This document shows, piece after piece, positions 60,868 through 64,000 of a stretch of 64,000 bases of DNA. The position numbers and the translations under genes are program-made. This stretch comes from Vespula vulgaris. Taxonomy: Eukaryota; Arthropoda; Insecta; Hymenoptera; Vespidae. Under the pieces are notes generated by a model. That model did not search any database. It was not told the origin of the DNA and saw only the letters and a program-made list of their open reading frames with translations. The first letter of the stretch is position 1; each line of letters starts with the position of its first letter. The stretch is from assembly GCF_905475345.1 (NCBI RefSeq), contig NC_066609.1:147501-211500 (forward strand), in the 5' to 3' direction.

Positions 60868-63800
60868 TTCTCTCTTTCCATCCATCTCGTTCCCCATATG
60901 CTCTTCTGCGCTGCGTAATGACGAACGAGCGAACGAACGAGCGACGAGACGGAAGAGCGCTCAAATTTCCCGCGTGAACGACGCGACTAGTAACTACGTA
61001 GGACAGAGAGAGAGAGGCTCTCGAGCGCAACCTCCTTTCTTCTTTTTCGCTATCTTTCTTTCTCTCCTAGCGTCTTCTTTTCTTTGGAGTTCGAGTCCAA
61101 AAGTCACTTATAAAGCCGCCCGCTGTGAGGCAGGGGGAAAAAACGGTGAGCGATTAAGCGGACTTAGAGGACCGATGGACACAACCGGATGAACCTTTCG
61201 AAGACGGCAATACTTACTCGCACGTCATTTATCATTTATTTAAACGTTTACGGTTCGCTCGATAACGATAAACGCTTTCTCCTTCGAAAGTAACGATTTT
61301 TGAAAATAGTCGCGAATGGTCTTTTAACGATATTCTCTCTCTAAATAATAACAGAACCGCAGAGGATAAGAATAATAAAGATACCCGACGTACTTAACCG
61401 AGATATCTTTTCATTTTATCTCATTACGGTGTTCGAAGAAGCTCGACGTATTTACAATCGTTCGTGATCATGAACGAAGAAAGATGTAAAGGTATAATCG
61501 TCGCCTAATCGTTTCGATCGCACTCCTAAATAAATATTATTTATTTTAAAATCTGTCCGAACACGAATATTCGAACGCGATAAGCGAAGAAATTGGTCGC
61601 TCGACGAATTAGAAATCTACGTTGGTACGACGTGGACAGATGGATGGATGGATAGATAGGTACGGCGTGCGAACGAGAATACGTATATCGATCGATTTCG
61701 TAAAATTCGCGAACACGAAATCGAAGGACAAAATCGAGAGAGGGTGGTTTAACGGTAAAGGACCTACGTTCGGCAAAGTTCGTGTAACAGCTGGACGATT
61801 CGCGCGGACTTGCCGTAAGGTTCGACCATTAGCCTTTCCATGTATGCGAGCTCGCAGCCGAACGCTGGGAAAAGCGGCCAAAGTCGAGGGAGAGGCTCCG
61901 GTTCTATCGGGTTTTCCCGGTTTAGCTGGACCCAGTTGCCCTTCTCTCTCTCTCTCTCTCCCTCTCTCTCTCCGTCTCTCTTTCCCTTTTTCTGGCTCAG
62001 GATATCGACTAGGGGATAGGAAGCAGCAGCGAGAGAGAAAGAAAAGGACGGGACAGGGTCAGCCTATTCCGATAGGGTGGTGGCGGCGGCGAGTACGAAG
62101 GGTGGCGACGAAGGGCGTCGCGGCAACGCTCTGTCTACGTGTCGCATGCTCGAGAGCGTGTCAGCGCGAACGACGGCGAAGCTTTAAATATTCGATGCTA
62201 ACGCCGCGCTTCCACGCTCCCCCGTCAAAGCGAGGCCGTCGCTTTGAAAGCATCGTGAAACTTTTAGCGAGGCTTCGAAAGCGATCGAACGATCGCTGAG
62301 CTCCGCGGCCTTATAACCGATAAGTCTTACCGATCTCTCGCTGGTTTCGTTCGCTTTCTCTTCTTTCCTTTCCCGTCCTTTTTCCTTTTTTTTTTCTTCC
62401 TTTCGTTCCTCCTTTCCTTTCTTCTAGCGGAACCTAAGGAGACGAGCGCGACGAATCGCGTTATTATCTTCAAAGAGAGGGAGCTTTTCTTTCAGGGATT
62501 CTTCGAACGATCTTTCTCGCGAGTCGAAATTTCCTTCTACGCGGGCGACCGATCGTCGAGGGTAACCCGGCACAAAGATTTGGAATTTCCCGAAGAACGG
62601 GAAAAGGGAGGAAGAAGCGAGAGGAAGAAAGAAAAGGGCAGCACGACGCGACCAGCTTCCGTACCTGAGGGCAATACGCGTCGCTGGTATATGGCGGTTG
62701 TATATCTTCGCGAGGGATACGTCGGTGGAAGCTTCGACCGTTTCTAGGTAGTCAGGATCGGCCTTGTTCTCCCTTTTCGAAGGCCCCGCGTTTCTCCTTT
62801 CGTTCGTACCCGCTCCACCTTCTTCTTCGACTCGGCAATTTCTCTCTCTCTCTCTCTCTCTCTCTCGTTTTTTCTCTCTTTCTCGCTCGCTCTCGACTCC
62901 TCGGTTAATCTGCGAGACAGCTGTGCCAGGGATACACCCTCGCCTAGGTCTCTCCTTTATTGCCGCGTCTTCTCTTCTTTTTTACGTCATTATTAAAAGA
63001 ACGCCCCGACGGCGACGACAACGGCGACGGTGACAGCGAAACCCAAGGAAAGTGTTTTTCGAGCCGTGAACCGCGCGATTAACGTGACATACCCGACGGT
63101 CCCGTCCTTTCCCTTCAAATTATTCGGATATACCTGAGCCTAAGTCCTAAGAAATGGACGGTCAACCTTATCTCTCGCGAATATTCTCTTTACCTGCCAA
63201 ACCGTTTTTACACTCCTATTTTCTAAAGGACCCACGGGTCAAGAATTTAAACACTTTCTCGGCGAAACGTTCGAGTGCTCTTTCGGCGCATTTATCATTT
63301 GTTGTGTTCGAGGGTGTGCGCTTTTATTTAAACGAGTTTAGGTAGAGAAAGAGAGAGAGAGAGAGAGAGAGCTTATGTACTTATGTAGGTACTCTTCTTT
63401 AGACCGATCACGGTGGTTAATGGCGAAGAGACAAAAGACGCTAGCGTGACGCGGGTTCGGGTCTATTCCGTAACGGCGGAAGGGACTTGGGGGAGGGTAA
63501 AGAGAGGACGAGGGACGGTCGATGCCGCACACTACGCTACGCTACAGGATCGATCGCTAAGTTCGAAGAAAACGGGACGTGGCTTTTCGAAAGAGCACGA
63601 TCGTACTGGCACAACACCGCACATTTTCGAGCCCGTTCTATTTTCGAAAGCTTTTTCGAAAAAAAAACGAAGAGGAAAAAGAAATAGACTGATTTACAAA
63701 AAAAAGAAAAAAAATCATCGAAGCTTTCCCGCTCGATCGAAAGTATCCGCTTAATGGATAAAAACGTTCGTTTGTGCGTAATTAAAGCTTTGCGAAGGGA

Positions 63801-64000
63801 TAAAAAAGAGACAATGAGACAACGCTCGAAGGATATTCGAGATTTTATTAACGAGACGGACGAAAAGAAGCGACGATGATTTTTGAAAAAAGAATCAAAG
63901 GGGAAAGAAAAAAGAGCACGAAGGAGTGGCGTATCGCGAGAAAAGATACGGGAATAATACGAAAATCCGGACGATTTCGTTCTAGCGCGATGTAATAACG
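58901..64000. other. Noncoding right end with one coding-like island
   Basis: CT/GA tracts at about 59043-59063, 60148-60170, 60831-60857, 61942-61960, 62840-62866 and 63351-63371. A non-repetitive stretch at 59640-60050 is described separately. The rest shows no recognisable gene up to the window edge. Confidence 0.5.
59640..60050 (-). other. Coding-like, non-repetitive minus-strand stretch
   Basis: Two minus frames abut. The first reads LPTTSSSDTFDSWNDDSSVS and on to a TGA at about 59890. The second starts MNNNSVTMGLGCLETN and continues through LYGIIKLLRGPTLFIDSCDC and NKLLSLESNELF. Codons in the second are AT-leaning, like the real exons of the first 12 kb and unlike the surrounding DNA. 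I recognise no family. It may be a frameshifted pseudogene, part of an unrecognised exon, or a conserved noncoding island. Confidence 0.25.

Noticed and set aside
62491..62505. Strong acceptor-like TTTTCTTTCAG at 62494
   Set aside because: No coding frame or donor nearby supports an exon; pyrimidine-rich DNA makes such matches common here.
1..64000. tRNA, rRNA and known insect microRNA genes
   Set aside because: I looked for tRNA B-box motifs (GGTTCGAA-type) with matching A-boxes and for familiar microRNA seeds such as let-7, bantam and miR-184; hits lacked the required partner elements.

Overview
The window looks like nuclear DNA of an insect, probably a hymenopteran (bee- or wasp-like). 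Genes have short exons, small AT-rich introns and canonical GT-AG splice sites. The products are conserved animal proteins whose variants fit insects, for example the GIDVQQ stretch in eIF4A3. The non-genic DNA is very CpG-rich and packed with simple repeats. The order-level call is inference, because no lineage-diagnostic gene is present.

All confidently recognised genes lie in the first 12.1 kb, which is AT-rich. They are Cdk7 (minus strand, 5 coding exons, complete), eIF4A3 (plus strand, 5 exons, complete), FRMD8/Bili (plus strand, 6 exons, complete) and the C-terminal ~698 codons of DRC7/CCDC135 (minus strand, 9 exons, 5' incomplete). Cdk7 and eIF4A3 are divergent. FRMD8 and DRC7 are convergent, with stop codons about 120 bp apart. 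The four genes act in transcription and cell-cycle kinase activity, the exon junction complex, membrane or iRhom/Wnt scaffolding, and sperm/ciliary motility. They are neighbours, not a functional cluster. Intron 1 of eIF4A3 contains a degenerate antisense non-LTR retrotransposon fragment, and a second 3'-end copy of the same family lies just after the eIF4A3 stop.

From about 12.1 kb to 64 kb no complete gene could be recognised. This block is CpG-rich and holds about thirty (CT)n/(GA)n tracts, many (CGA)n/(CGT)n arrays, tetra-, penta- and hexanucleotide arrays, and ACGT-rich palindromic patches. Almost all long open frames here are translations of such repeats. Exceptions worth checking are a pogo/Tigger-like MITE at 27.3-27.7 kb, a possible upstream DRC7 exon near 17.3 kb (minus), a 28-nt candidate microexon at 20.27-20.29 kb (minus), a two-exon small ORF with a well-formed 88-bp intron at 44.9-45.2 kb (plus), and a non-repetitive AT-rich coding-like stretch at 59.6-60.05 kb (minus). 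Because the N-terminal third of the DRC7 conserved region is missing next to its first identified exon, part of this block may be intronic to DRC7.
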